NCBI GenBank assembly: GCA_028693055.1
Contig: JAQUWD010000006.1
Span: forward strand, 1 to 64,000
Direction of reading: 5' to 3'
DNA from: Eubacteriales bacterium
Lineage (GTDB): Bacteria; Bacillota; Clostridia; Christensenellales; Aristaeellaceae
Length of the DNA stretch: 64,000 nucleotides
How positions within the stretch are numbered: position 1 is the stretch's first letter; each line of letters begins with the position of its first letter. The notes under the pieces were generated by a model, which ran no database searches, was not told where the DNA came from, and saw only the letters and a list, made by a program, of their open reading frames with translations. Shown one piece after another: positions 43,200-50,299 of the stretch. The translations under genes and the position numbers were made by a program.

Positions 43200-43241
43200 G
43201 AATTGTTCCTCCTTGTTGGCTATACCATAGCATAGAGCAAT

Positions 43242-43276
43242 GAAAAAGGACAGCCGACAAAATTTGCGGCTGCCCT
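43242..43276 (-). terminator. Terminator after phosphoglucomutase
   Basis: On the minus strand GGGCAGCCG and CGGCTGTCC form a stem around CAAATTTTGT, followed by five T. It ends the phosphoglucomutase transcript before the GH35 gene. Confidence 0.85.
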
Positions 43277-43294
43277 TACATGATTTGCGATTGG

Positions 43295-45019
43295 TTATTT
43301 CAGGAGCTTCTGGGCCTCGGCAGTCAAATGTCCGAGCAGCTCCTTGGCTTTTTTCTCGTCCTTGTGGTTGACGTTGACGTACAGCTTTATCTTCGGCTCC
43401 GTGCCGCTGGGACGTACGCAGACGAAATGTCCGCCCTCCATGGCAAAGTATAATACGTCGCTTTCGGGGTAGTCCATTTTTTCCACTTTTCCCGTGGCCA
43501 CGGTGGTATCCGTACCTGCTATAAAGTCCATGACGCGGGCTACCTTTACGCCGCCGATTTCAGTGGGAGGATTCTTGCGGATCCTTGCCATGATCTCGCC
43601 CATTACCTTCAGCCCGTCGATGCCGGGCAAGGTGGTGGACTCCACATGCTCCAAATAATAGCCGTATGTTTGGAAGATATCCTCCATCACGTCGCAGAGG
43701 GTCTTGCCCTTGGTACGGTAGTAGGCCGCCGCCTCGGCAATCAGCAAAGAGGCGTTTACGCCGTCCTTGTCGCGCACAAAGGTGCTGCTCAGGAAGCCAT
43801 AGCTTTCCTCAAAGCCAAAGAGGAAGGTATGGCTCTTTTCATCCTCGAACTGTTGGATTTTTTCACCGATGAATTTAAAGCCGGTCAGGGTATCGAAAAG
43901 CTCCACACCATAGGCGCCGCAGATGGGTCGAGCCAGCTCCGTGGATACGATGCTCTTTACCACCGCCCCGTTAGCGGGTAGGTTGCCCTGTTCTTTTTTA
44001 CCGCTGAGTATATAATTGAGCATTAAGCAACCGATTTGGTTGCCGGTCAACAGTCGGAAGCTGCCGTCCTTTTCACGCACTGCCACGCCTAAGCGGTCGC
44101 AGTCTGGATCGGTGCCGAAGATTGCGTCCGCGCCCACCTCGTTAGCCAGCTTGATCGCCAGCGTAAAGGCGGCGGGGTCCTCGGGATTGGGTACCTTGAT
44201 GGTGGAGAAATTAGGATCGGGATTCTCCTGCTCCTTCACCACGCTCACATTCGTGATGCCGATTTCCCGCAAAATGCGGCGCACCGGCACATTGCCGCTA
44301 CCATGGAGAGGCGTGTACACAATCTTGAGATTCTTGCCCTCCTCCCGCAGCATTTCGGGATGAATGGAAAGGGTTTTCACCCGGGCGATATAATCGTCGT
44401 CCACCTCCGCGTCCCCAATGATGTGCAGCAGTCCGGCTGCTGCGGCGGCTTCCTCGGTCATGGTCTTGGCTTCCGTGAAGCTCAGCGCGTCGATGGCGGC
44501 GGTAACGGCGGCGGCGGTTTCCGGGCCGATTTGAGCGCCGTCCTCGCCATAGACCTTATAGCCGTTATACTGGGGCGGGTTGTGGCTGGCGGTGATGACC
44601 ACGCCGGCAGCCGCGTTTAAATGACGCACGCCGTAGGATAAAAGCGCTACGGGGCGAAGCGCGTCGAACAGGTAAACCTTCACGCCGTTGGCGCAGAGCA
44701 CCAGCGCCGTTTCCTTAGCAAATTCAGCGCTCATGCGGCGGCTGTCGTAGGCGATTACAACGCCCCGCTCCTTGCTGCCGGGCTCTGTGGAGAGATAATC
44801 CGCCAAGCCTTGGGTTGCCCGGCGCACCGTGTAAACATTCATGCGGTTCATGCCCGCGCCCAGCACGCCGCGCATGCCCGCGGTGCCAAAGCTCAAGTTG
44901 CGGTAGAACCGGTCTTCCATTTCTTTATCATCGTTGGCAATGGATTCCAGATCGGTGATGATGGCTTCATCCGCAGCAAAATCGTGGAGCCAATTTTTGT
45001 AGTTCTGCTGATAGCTCAT
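43295..45019 (-). CDS. pgcA: Phosphoglucomutase/phosphomannomutase (alpha-D-phosphohexomutase)
   Basis: Interconverts glucose-1-phosphate and glucose-6-phosphate (or the mannose pair). The 574-residue protein has the four-domain layout: NLSFGTAGMRGVLGAG (about 41-56), catalytic S145 in TASHNPPQYNGYKVYG, the metal loop GTDPDCDRLGVA, the sugar-binding GFEESYGFL and the C-terminal phosphate-binding RPSGTEPKIKLYV. This matches PgcA of Bacillus. It has its own promoter and terminator. It could use glucose-1-phosphate from the GH94 phosphorylase. The symbol reflects similarity only. Confidence 0.9.
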   Translation of the reverse strand: MSYQQNYKNWLHDFAADEAIITDLESIANDDKEMEDRFYRNLSFGTAGMRGVLGAGMNRMNVYTVRRATQGLADYLSTEPGSKERGVVIAYDSRRMSAEFAKETALVLCANGVKVYLFDALRPVALLSYGVRHLNAAAGVVITASHNPPQYNGYKVYGEDGAQIGPETAAAVTAAIDALSFTEAKTMTEEAAAAAGLLHIIGDAEVDDDYIARVKTLSIHPEMLREEGKNLKIVYTPLHGSGNVPVRRILREIGITNVSVVKEQENPDPNFSTIKVPNPEDPAAFTLAIKLANEVGADAIFGTDPDCDRLGVAVREKDGSFRLLTGNQIGCLMLNYILSGKKEQGNLPANGAVVKSIVSTELARPICGAYGVELFDTLTGFKFIGEKIQQFEDEKSHTFLFGFEESYGFLSSTFVRDKDGVNASLLIAEAAAYYRTKGKTLCDVMEDIFQTYGYYLEHVESTTLPGIDGLKVMGEIMARIRKNPPTEIGGVKVARVMDFIAGTDTTVATGKVEKMDYPESDVLYFAMEGGHFVCVRPSGTEPKIKLYVNVNHKDEKKAKELLGHLTAEAQKLLK

Positions 45020-45084
45020 AGGGTTCCGCCTCCAATGCTCACTTGTTTTGAAACGCCCGGAGGCGTGTTCAAAGCTGTACCTCT

Positions 45085-45113
45085 ATTATAATGGAAGTCA
45101 TACTTGTTTGCAA
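45085..45113 (-). promoter_or_regulatory. Promoter of the phosphoglucomutase gene
   Basis: Minus strand TTGCAA (45108-45113), 17-base spacer and exact TATAAT (45085-45090), 65 bases before the ATG. It lies in the gap after the alcohol dehydrogenase gene. Confidence 0.75.
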
Positions 45114-45126
45114 ATGTTTTATCGTT

Positions 45127-46152
45127 TCACCCTTGCACGTCAATAAGCACCTTCATGGTGGTTTCGCGGTTCGCGTCAATGTATTCATAGGCCTTCTGAT
45201 AATCGCGGAAGGGGAAGGTCTTGCTCATCAGCGGAGCCAGCTTCACCTTACCCGCGCCGACCAGCTCGATGGCCTCTACATAGTCGGGATGGCGGTACAT
45301 CATGGAGGTGTTCAGGTCCAGCTCGTGATCGTTAAGCACCGCCAAATCCACCTGCCCCAAGTCGGCAAAGACCGCTACCAGAATAAGGGTAGACCCTTTG
45401 CGCGCACAGGCAATCGCTTGGTTGATGGTGATGTTATTACCCGCGCAGTCGAAAATAACGTCGGCTTTATCGGAGCCGAAAGCGGAAACCAGCGCTTCCC
45501 CAAAATCCTGATTCCGGGTATTGACGCAGTGGTCGACGCCGCAGCTTTTAGCCAGCGAAAGGCGCAAATCGCTTACGTCGGTAATCATGACCTGATCGGC
45601 TCCCATGCCTTTGGCGGTCTGGGCCACAAGGTTGCCAATGGGGCCGGCTCCCAGCACGGCGATTTTCATACCCGTTACATCGCCCGCCCTGCGCACAGCG
45701 TGCACCGCCACGGCTAGGGGTTCAATCATCGCTCCCTCGTCAAAGGATAATTCGTCCGGCAGCGGCGTTACCTTCTCGGCAGACACCGCAAAATATTCGC
45801 TGGCCATACCGGTGGTCTGAAAGCCCATGACTTTCAGCTTTTCGCACAGGTTATACCGTCCATGACGGCAAGGATAGCATTGGCCGCAAACCACCTGAGG
45901 CTCCACCGTCACCTTTTGCCCGATATGAAGGCCGGTAACGCCCTCCCCCATCGCCGCAATCTGCCCGGAAACCTCGTGGCCTTGGGTGACGGGATAGGTG
46001 GTAAAGGGATGCTTTCCGTGATAGACATGAATATCGGAGCCGCATACGCCGATTTTCATCATACGGATCAGCACCTCGCCGGGCTTGGGAACAGGGGTGG
46101 GGATTTCCTGAAAGGCAATTTGCTTAGGCGCAGTCATAACCTGTTGTAGCAT
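45127..46152 (-). CDS. Zinc-dependent sugar-alcohol dehydrogenase (MDR family)
   Basis: A 341-residue medium-chain dehydrogenase. The ATG at 46152 (MLQQVMTAPK) follows GGGAGG; the frame is open 27 codons upstream without a site. Catalytic zinc ligands are C37 and H59-E60; the structural zinc site is C89, C92, C95, C103. The NAD site is VLGAGPIGNLVAQ. Relatives oxidise sorbitol, galactitol-phosphate, threonine or sugar acids; the substrate is not clear. Nearness to galactoside genes suggests a hexose-derived polyol or acid. Confidence 0.85.
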   Translation of the reverse strand: MLQQVMTAPKQIAFQEIPTPVPKPGEVLIRMMKIGVCGSDIHVYHGKHPFTTYPVTQGHEVSGQIAAMGEGVTGLHIGQKVTVEPQVVCGQCYPCRHGRYNLCEKLKVMGFQTTGMASEYFAVSAEKVTPLPDELSFDEGAMIEPLAVAVHAVRRAGDVTGMKIAVLGAGPIGNLVAQTAKGMGADQVMITDVSDLRLSLAKSCGVDHCVNTRNQDFGEALVSAFGSDKADVIFDCAGNNITINQAIACARKGSTLILVAVFADLGQVDLAVLNDHELDLNTSMMYRHPDYVEAIELVGAGKVKLAPLMSKTFPFRDYQKAYEYIDANRETTMKVLIDVQG

Positions 46153-46183
46153 ATTATTTTCCTCCCATGGCTTAAGTACCTTG

Positions 46184-46212
46184 AATATAGCACTTGCACC
46201 TTGCTTTTGCAA
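46184..46212 (-). promoter_or_regulatory. Promoter of the alcohol dehydrogenase gene
   Basis: Minus strand TTGCAA (46207-46212), 17-base spacer, TATATT (46184-46189). It is divergent from the ThrE promoter, about 30 bases away. Confidence 0.7.
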
Positions 46213-46239
46213 TTCCTTTTTCCCCCTTTCCAATGCTTC

Positions 46240-46269
46240 TTGCTTTCCCTAAGGAGCTTCTGCTATACT
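46240..46269 (+). promoter_or_regulatory. Promoter of the split threonine/serine exporter
   Basis: TTGCTT (46240-46245), 18-base spacer, TATACT (46264-46269), about 40 bases before the first exporter gene. Confidence 0.55.
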
Positions 46270-46307
46270 ATGCATTGCTGAAAGCATCGTAGAGGAGGCG
46301 CGTTTTT

Positions 46308-47069
46308 TTGGAGGCTCCATGGCGAATGAATGCGCTGGCGCTGGCCGGGCGAATCATTGTGGAAAACGGCGGCGAAATCTACCGCGCGGAGGATACGGTC
46401 GTACGAATGGCGCAGGCGCTGGGCCTGTCCGAGACAGATGTGTTCTGCATCCCCAGCGGCCTGTTTATTTCCTTTACCGATGAACAGGGAGAGCGTCAAA
46501 CCTCCGTAAATCGAATTTTTACCAGAGGCACTCATTTGGCGCGGGTGGACGCTGTCAATCAGATTAGCCGCCGGATGTGCGGCGGAGAATTAACCGATAA
46601 GCAGCTCCTTTTTGAGCTGCAAAAGGCCGCCCTGCTTGGCAATAAACAATCGTTCTGGGCGGTGCCGTTCTCTTCGTTTCTCACCACAGCCGGCTTTACC
46701 GTAATGCTTGGGGGCGGCTGGTGGGACGTGCTGGTGGGCGGGCTGTGCGCCGCCGTAACCCCCCTATTGCCATGGCTGATCGTGCGCAAAAAGGAGGATA
46801 CGGTGCTGATGATGCTGGTGGGCAGCTTTCTTTGCACGCTGCTCCCCCTTCTTTTTAACCAGTATACAGGCCTAGGCTTTCCTGACGCCATGATTGCAGG
46901 CGCGCTCATGCCGCTGGTGCCGGGGCTGAGCATGACCAACGCCGTGCAGGACGTAATGCGCGGGGATATGGTATCCGGCATTTCTCACGGAGCACGAGCC
47001 CTTTTGTCCGCTGCGTTGATTGCGGGGGGCGCGTTGATGGCTACCCATTTGATGGGAGGGATGCCGTGA
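46308..47069 (+). CDS. Threonine/serine exporter family, N-terminal subunit
   Basis: This matches the first half of ThrE (DUF1212), a threonine and serine exporter. The start is taken as TTG at 46308, nine bases from GAGGAGG; ATG at 46326 (MNALALAGRII) is an alternative. The 253-residue protein has a cytoplasmic start (GRIIVENGGEIYRAEDTVVRMAQALG, SGLFISF) followed by about five membrane helices, with FPDAMIAGALMPLVPGLSMTNAVQD as the family mark. The second half is the next gene (TGATG overlap). Confidence 0.88.
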   Translation: MEAPWRMNALALAGRIIVENGGEIYRAEDTVVRMAQALGLSETDVFCIPSGLFISFTDEQGERQTSVNRIFTRGTHLARVDAVNQISRRMCGGELTDKQLLFELQKAALLGNKQSFWAVPFSSFLTTAGFTVMLGGGWWDVLVGGLCAAVTPLLPWLIVRKKEDTVLMMLVGSFLCTLLPLLFNQYTGLGFPDAMIAGALMPLVPGLSMTNAVQDVMRGDMVSGISHGARALLSAALIAGGALMATHLMGGMP

Positions 47070-47521
47070 TGGTGATCGGCTTTGTGCGAGCTGCGCTATC
47101 CGCCTTTGTCGGGGCGCTGGGCTTTGGAGCCTTGATGCATGCGCCTATGAAGGCGCTGACGGTTAGCTCCGCCATCGGGTCGCTAGGCTATGTGATTTAT
47201 TGGTTGTGTCCACAGCTTGGTATGCAGGAGGCCGTCGCTATGTTTCTGGCCGCTTTTGTCGCCTCGGCGGCGGGACAGATCGCCGCTAGAAAAATGCGGA
47301 TGATCTCTACCATCTTTACTACTGTCGCCATTCTGCCGCTGGTGCCGGGCATTGGGCTGTACCGTTCCATGTGGGCCTTGGGACAGGGTGAAACCAGACT
47401 TGGCGCGTCCATCGCCGTGGAGACCATGGCGCTTATTCTCATGATTGCGCTGGGCGTTGCCTTAGGCTCGACACTATTTGGCATTCGGCGCAGGCCGCGC
47501 CGCAAAGCCGATTCAGACTGA
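47069..47521 (+). CDS. Threonine/serine exporter family, C-terminal subunit (DUF3815)
   Basis: A 150-residue protein with about five membrane helices that matches the second half of ThrE: FGALMHAPMKALTVSSAIGSLGYVIYW, AAFVASAAGQIAARKMR, and PLVPGIGLYRSMWALGQGE. The start is the ATG at 47069, overlapping the preceding stop; a GTG at 47066 is also open. The two half-proteins presumably form one transporter. Confidence 0.88.
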   Translation: MVIGFVRAALSAFVGALGFGALMHAPMKALTVSSAIGSLGYVIYWLCPQLGMQEAVAMFLAAFVASAAGQIAARKMRMISTIFTTVAILPLVPGIGLYRSMWALGQGETRLGASIAVETMALILMIALGVALGSTLFGIRRRPRRKADSD

Positions 47522-47542
47522 TTTCCCAAAGGAGGAAGATTC

Positions 47543-48826
47543 ATGCCAAAGCGAAAAACATCCGAGGGATCGGTGATCCTTTGTAATGCATCCATTCTGC
47601 TCTACTTATTCTGGCTGCTCCTGCCCGCTGTGCAAACCACCGGGCGCGCAGCCTTCGGTTGCCTGACCGTGCTCCTGTTTGCCGTAGGTGTGGCGCTGGA
47701 CTGGGAATATGTAAAGAAAAGCTGGCTAACGATTAGCTTGCGCGCGCTTTGCGCAGCTCTAACGCCGGTTGCTTTATACGTTTTTCTGGAACGGGGAGGT
47801 ACGGGCTTTGCCGGCTTCTATGTGCAGAACGTCATGTTTTGGTTCCCTTTGGTCTACTGCGCCTACGCCCGGGAACGCAACGATCCGCGCCTTTGGCGCT
47901 ATGTGAAGCCGCTGCTGCTGACCGTTATCACCGTCACCACGCTGACTACCATCGGCTGGCTGATACAGGGCATGCTCCGGGGCGGACGGGTATATGCCTA
48001 TTCCCGCTCCTTAGGCAGCGCGGAGCCGGGACGGGAAGCCTACCTGAAGGAGCTGATGCTGCGCAACATCGGCGGCTATGATTTTGTCTATGCCACAGTG
48101 ATTGCACTGCCCCTGACCTGTATTGGCATACAAGCATGCCGGGGCTGGAAGCGCGTCGGTTTTATTGCGCTGTGCTGCGCCCAAGCCGTGATGGTGGTGC
48201 TATCCCAATATACGTATGCCATGGTATTTACGGCGATTCTTCTTGCTGTGGAAATCATCGCTTGGCTATCTCGCTTGCTTTGGAAGGTAAAGCCGGGTAT
48301 ATCCTTGCTCATTGGCGTGGCGCCGCTGCTGCTGGTATGGTTTCTGCGAGAACCGTTGGTGGGCTGGGCGGCAGCGCTGTGCGAGCAGATCGGCTTTACT
48401 AATTTCAGCTTTAGCCTAAAGCAGCTGCTGGTTGCCATGGAGGGCGGCGTTACCGACGAGGCCTCACGGCTGGGGTATTATCTCATTCCCTTGAAGGGCA
48501 TTGCTCAAGCGCCTCTCTTTGGCACGCTTTTTGGAGGGGAGAAGCTGCTAAGCCAGCATAGCGACGTACTGGATCTGCTTTCCGGTATGGGAATCATCGG
48601 TACGGCGTTGATGGGCGGCAGCGTCTGGCTGATGGGGAGAGGCTGCCTTCAGGGCGTTATGAAAAGCCCCTATCGGGCGCAGCTTTTGATGATGGCGGCA
48701 GCCCTTTTCGCCACCGCGACGCTGGGCACAGCCGTCTACAGCCGGGATATTATGGCTGTAGCAGCCATGGGTGTTTTGCTTGTGCTGGGGGCTTCAAAGC
48801 GCATTGACAATCCACCGTGCCAATGA
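47543..48826 (+). CDS. Wzy/O-antigen-polymerase-like membrane protein
   Basis: A 427-residue protein with about 10-12 hydrophobic segments. A large outside loop in the second half contains SRLGYYLIPLKGIAQAPLFGT and the pattern SQHSDVLDLLSGMGIIGTALMGG, which resembles the HN/HSxYLxxLxExGxxG block of O-antigen ligases and polymerases. The ribosome binding site AAAGGAGGA precedes the ATG. No polysaccharide cluster adjoins it, so its glycan is unknown and the call is by pattern only. Confidence 0.6.
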   Translation: MPKRKTSEGSVILCNASILLYLFWLLLPAVQTTGRAAFGCLTVLLFAVGVALDWEYVKKSWLTISLRALCAALTPVALYVFLERGGTGFAGFYVQNVMFWFPLVYCAYARERNDPRLWRYVKPLLLTVITVTTLTTIGWLIQGMLRGGRVYAYSRSLGSAEPGREAYLKELMLRNIGGYDFVYATVIALPLTCIGIQACRGWKRVGFIALCCAQAVMVVLSQYTYAMVFTAILLAVEIIAWLSRLLWKVKPGISLLIGVAPLLLVWFLREPLVGWAAALCEQIGFTNFSFSLKQLLVAMEGGVTDEASRLGYYLIPLKGIAQAPLFGTLFGGEKLLSQHSDVLDLLSGMGIIGTALMGGSVWLMGRGCLQGVMKSPYRAQLLMMAAALFATATLGTAVYSRDIMAVAAMGVLLVLGASKRIDNPPCQ

Positions 48827-48832
48827 TAAGAT
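48804..48832 (+). promoter_or_regulatory. Promoter of the DUF1858 gene
   Basis: Consensus TTGACA (48804-48809), 17-base spacer, TAAGAT (48827-48832). The -35 lies inside the last codons of the Wzy-like gene. Confidence 0.7.
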
Positions 48833-48884
48833 ACGTACAGGCTTCGACGCAAGTTGAGGCAAGCAAGGAAGGGAGCAATCAACA

Positions 48885-49085
48885 ATGTCTGTTACCAAAA
48901 GGATGTCCATCGGTGAAGTTTTGCAAATAGATCATGGCACGGCCAATATCTTCATGAGCTTTGGGATGCACTGTCTGGGATGCCCTCACGCCACTGCGGA
49001 GGCTATCGAGGACGCATGCGCCGCTCACGGTACCGATCCTGACGCGCTTGTGGAAAAGTTGAACGAATATCTAGCTTCTAAATAA
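48885..49085 (+). CDS. DUF1858 domain protein
   Basis: A 66-residue protein matching DUF1858 over its whole length: VTKRMSIGEVLQIDHGTANIFMSFGMHC and a C-x2-C pair (CLGC) with a further Cys at about residue 44, then a helical end (DALVEKLNEYLASK). Such proteins occur alone or fused to hybrid-cluster and redox proteins; some bind iron-sulfur or sense redox state. It has its own promoter and terminator. Function unknown. Confidence 0.85.
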   Translation: MSVTKRMSIGEVLQIDHGTANIFMSFGMHCLGCPHATAEAIEDACAAHGTDPDALVEKLNEYLASK

Positions 49086-49091
49086 TTATCA

Positions 49092-49223
49092 CGTGGAAAA
49101 AAACGTGGAAAAGTGATAAAACGCTTGATAAATCAAGCGTTTTATTGATTTCAACCCATCATGTGGAAAACTCTTCCGATACGTGGATAACTCATGGAAA
49201 ACCTATGGAAAGGACGTGGAGAA
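49092..49223 (+). repeat. Array of seven DnaA-box-like repeats, four at exact 11-base spacing
   Basis: Seven same-strand copies of a nine-base motif, [CT][GA]TGGA[AT]AA: CGTGGAAAA (49092), CGTGGAAAA (49104), TGTGGAAAA (49162), CGTGGATAA (49182), CATGGAAAA (49193), TATGGAAAG (49204), CGTGGAGAA (49215). The last four start 11 bases apart, about one helical turn. TGTGGAAAA is the complement of TTTTCCACA and CGTGGATAA is one base from TGTGGATAA, complement of the DnaA box TTATCCACA. They lie in the gap between the DUF1858 and ferritin-like genes, around a terminator. DnaA binding is inference. Confidence 0.6.
49116..49146 (+). terminator. Terminator after the DUF1858 gene
   Basis: ATAAAACGCTTGAT (49116-49129) pairs with its complement (49132-49145), a 14-base-pair stem rich in A/T at its base, with the T-run inside the 3' arm and TTGATTT after. 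It sits inside the repeat array. Confidence 0.7.
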
Positions 49224-49225
49224 GG

Positions 49226-49717
49226 ATGCAGATTCACACCGAACAAGAGGCCTTATATATCGCCTGTGAGATGGAAACCGGGGCGGTACAGCTGTATGCC
49301 CGTGCGTTGCATCTACTTAAGGAGCAGGGACGGGAGCAGGAGCGCTTGTATTATCAGGTGTCCTTTATGCACAGCGACGAGCAGGAGCACCTTCGTCAAT
49401 TCCGCGCCCTCTACAATGGGCTTGACGTGGATGAAGAACAGCGCCTGACTTTATCCGCCGTAGCGGAGGGCGTTTTGTTTGAAGGCGGGCTCATGGGCGC
49501 CGTGCGCAACGGACTATTAACGGACGCGCCCAGCATGCTGCGCTACGCCTTGGAAGCAGAAAAGGTATCCGCCCAAAAGTATCGGGAATTCGCAGCCCTT
49601 GCGGACACACAGGAGGCACGTTCCACTCTTCTGCTAATCGCCGCAGAGGAAGATAAACACGAGCGCGACCTGGAAATGCAGGCAGAGCTCGCAAAAGAAA
49701 CAGAGGATGAGCAGTGA
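49226..49717 (+). CDS. Ferritin-like family protein
   Basis: A 163-residue helical protein. The ATG at 49226 (MQIHTEQEALYIACEMETGAVQLY) follows GGAGAAGG; in-frame ATGs upstream (49145, 49205) run through the repeat array. Metal-binding patterns: E in CEMETGAVQLY, DEQEHL (HSDEQEHLRQF), E in LEAEKVSAQKY, and EEDKHERDL, the four-helix set of rubrerythrin/ferritin-like di-iron proteins. No rubredoxin domain. It overlaps the ECF gene by one base. Probably handles iron or oxidants; not proven. Confidence 0.8.
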   Translation: MQIHTEQEALYIACEMETGAVQLYARALHLLKEQGREQERLYYQVSFMHSDEQEHLRQFRALYNGLDVDEEQRLTLSAVAEGVLFEGGLMGAVRNGLLTDAPSMLRYALEAEKVSAQKYREFAALADTQEARSTLLLIAAEEDKHERDLEMQAELAKETEDEQ

Positions 49718-50229
49718 TGAGCGATCGTCGTAACAACAAGGTCTTGGTATTAGCCATGGGCGGCATGCTGGCTGCGTTGATTTTTGTGGCAACCTATTTC
49801 TTTCAAATTCCCATTTCCATCACCCAAGGCTATATTCATCTGGGCGACGGCTTTATTTTGCTGGGCGCAGCGCTGCTGGGCTGGCCAGCCGTTGCCGCCG
49901 CCGCGGTGGGAAGCATGCTAGCCGATCTGATGGCGGGCTACACCTTATACTGTCTGCCCACCTTTCTGATCAAGGGCGCGGTTGCGGCAGTCGCGGTTTG
50001 GGCGACCCATGGCAGCAAGCCCTATTGGTTGACCGTCGTGCTGCTAGCCGTAGCGGAACTGGTCATGGTGGGCGGCTATTTCCTTGTGGAATGGCTGATT
50101 TTGGGCTATGGTCTGCCCGCAGCTGCCGGCGCAATCGCCCCGAACCTGGTGCAGGGGTTGAGCGGCGTTATCATCGGCGGCGTGTTGATTCCGCTGATGC
50201 GCCGGGTCAAGCTGCCGGGAATTGGCTGA
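49717..50229 (+). CDS. ECF transporter substrate-binding (S) component
   Basis: A 170-residue membrane protein of the energy-coupling factor type, which captures a vitamin or cofactor for uptake with a shared ATPase module coded elsewhere. The start is the ATG at 49717 overlapping the previous stop. It has about five to six helices and the family block GYIHLGDGFILLGAALLGWPAVAAAAVGSMLADLMAGY, with the small-residue packing typical of S components. No riboswitch was seen, so the vitamin is unknown. Confidence 0.85.
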   Translation: MSDRRNNKVLVLAMGGMLAALIFVATYFFQIPISITQGYIHLGDGFILLGAALLGWPAVAAAAVGSMLADLMAGYTLYCLPTFLIKGAVAAVAVWATHGSKPYWLTVVLLAVAELVMVGGYFLVEWLILGYGLPAAAGAIAPNLVQGLSGVIIGGVLIPLMRRVKLPGIG

Positions 50230-50255
50230 TAGAGCACATAGCGCTTTTTAACGCG

Positions 50256-50287
50256 AAGGGGCCGGAGTATCTAACTCCAGCCCCCTT
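50256..50287. terminator. Bidirectional terminator between the ECF and GH94 genes
   Basis: AAGGGGCCGGAGT pairs with ACTCCAGCCCCCTT around ATCTA; a T-run follows on the plus strand (TTTGTTATATT) and a weaker one on the minus strand. The two convergent genes end at 50229 and 50300. Confidence 0.78.
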
Positions 50288-50299
50288 TGTTATATTCCC

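Noticed and set aside
39036-46152. Complete Leloir or tagatose pathway in the carbohydrate island
   Set aside because: No galactokinase, uridylyltransferase, epimerase or tagatose enzymes are present; only the glycosidases, importer, phosphoglucomutase and a dehydrogenase are seen.
49092-49223. Chromosomal replication origin
   Set aside because: DnaA-like boxes are present, but dnaA, dnaN, rpmH or gidA are not adjacent and no AT-rich unwinding stretch stands out. A titration or regulatory cluster is more plausible.
49092-49223. CRISPR array
   Set aside because: The repeats are nine bases at irregular or 11-base spacing, with no unique spacers and no cas genes.
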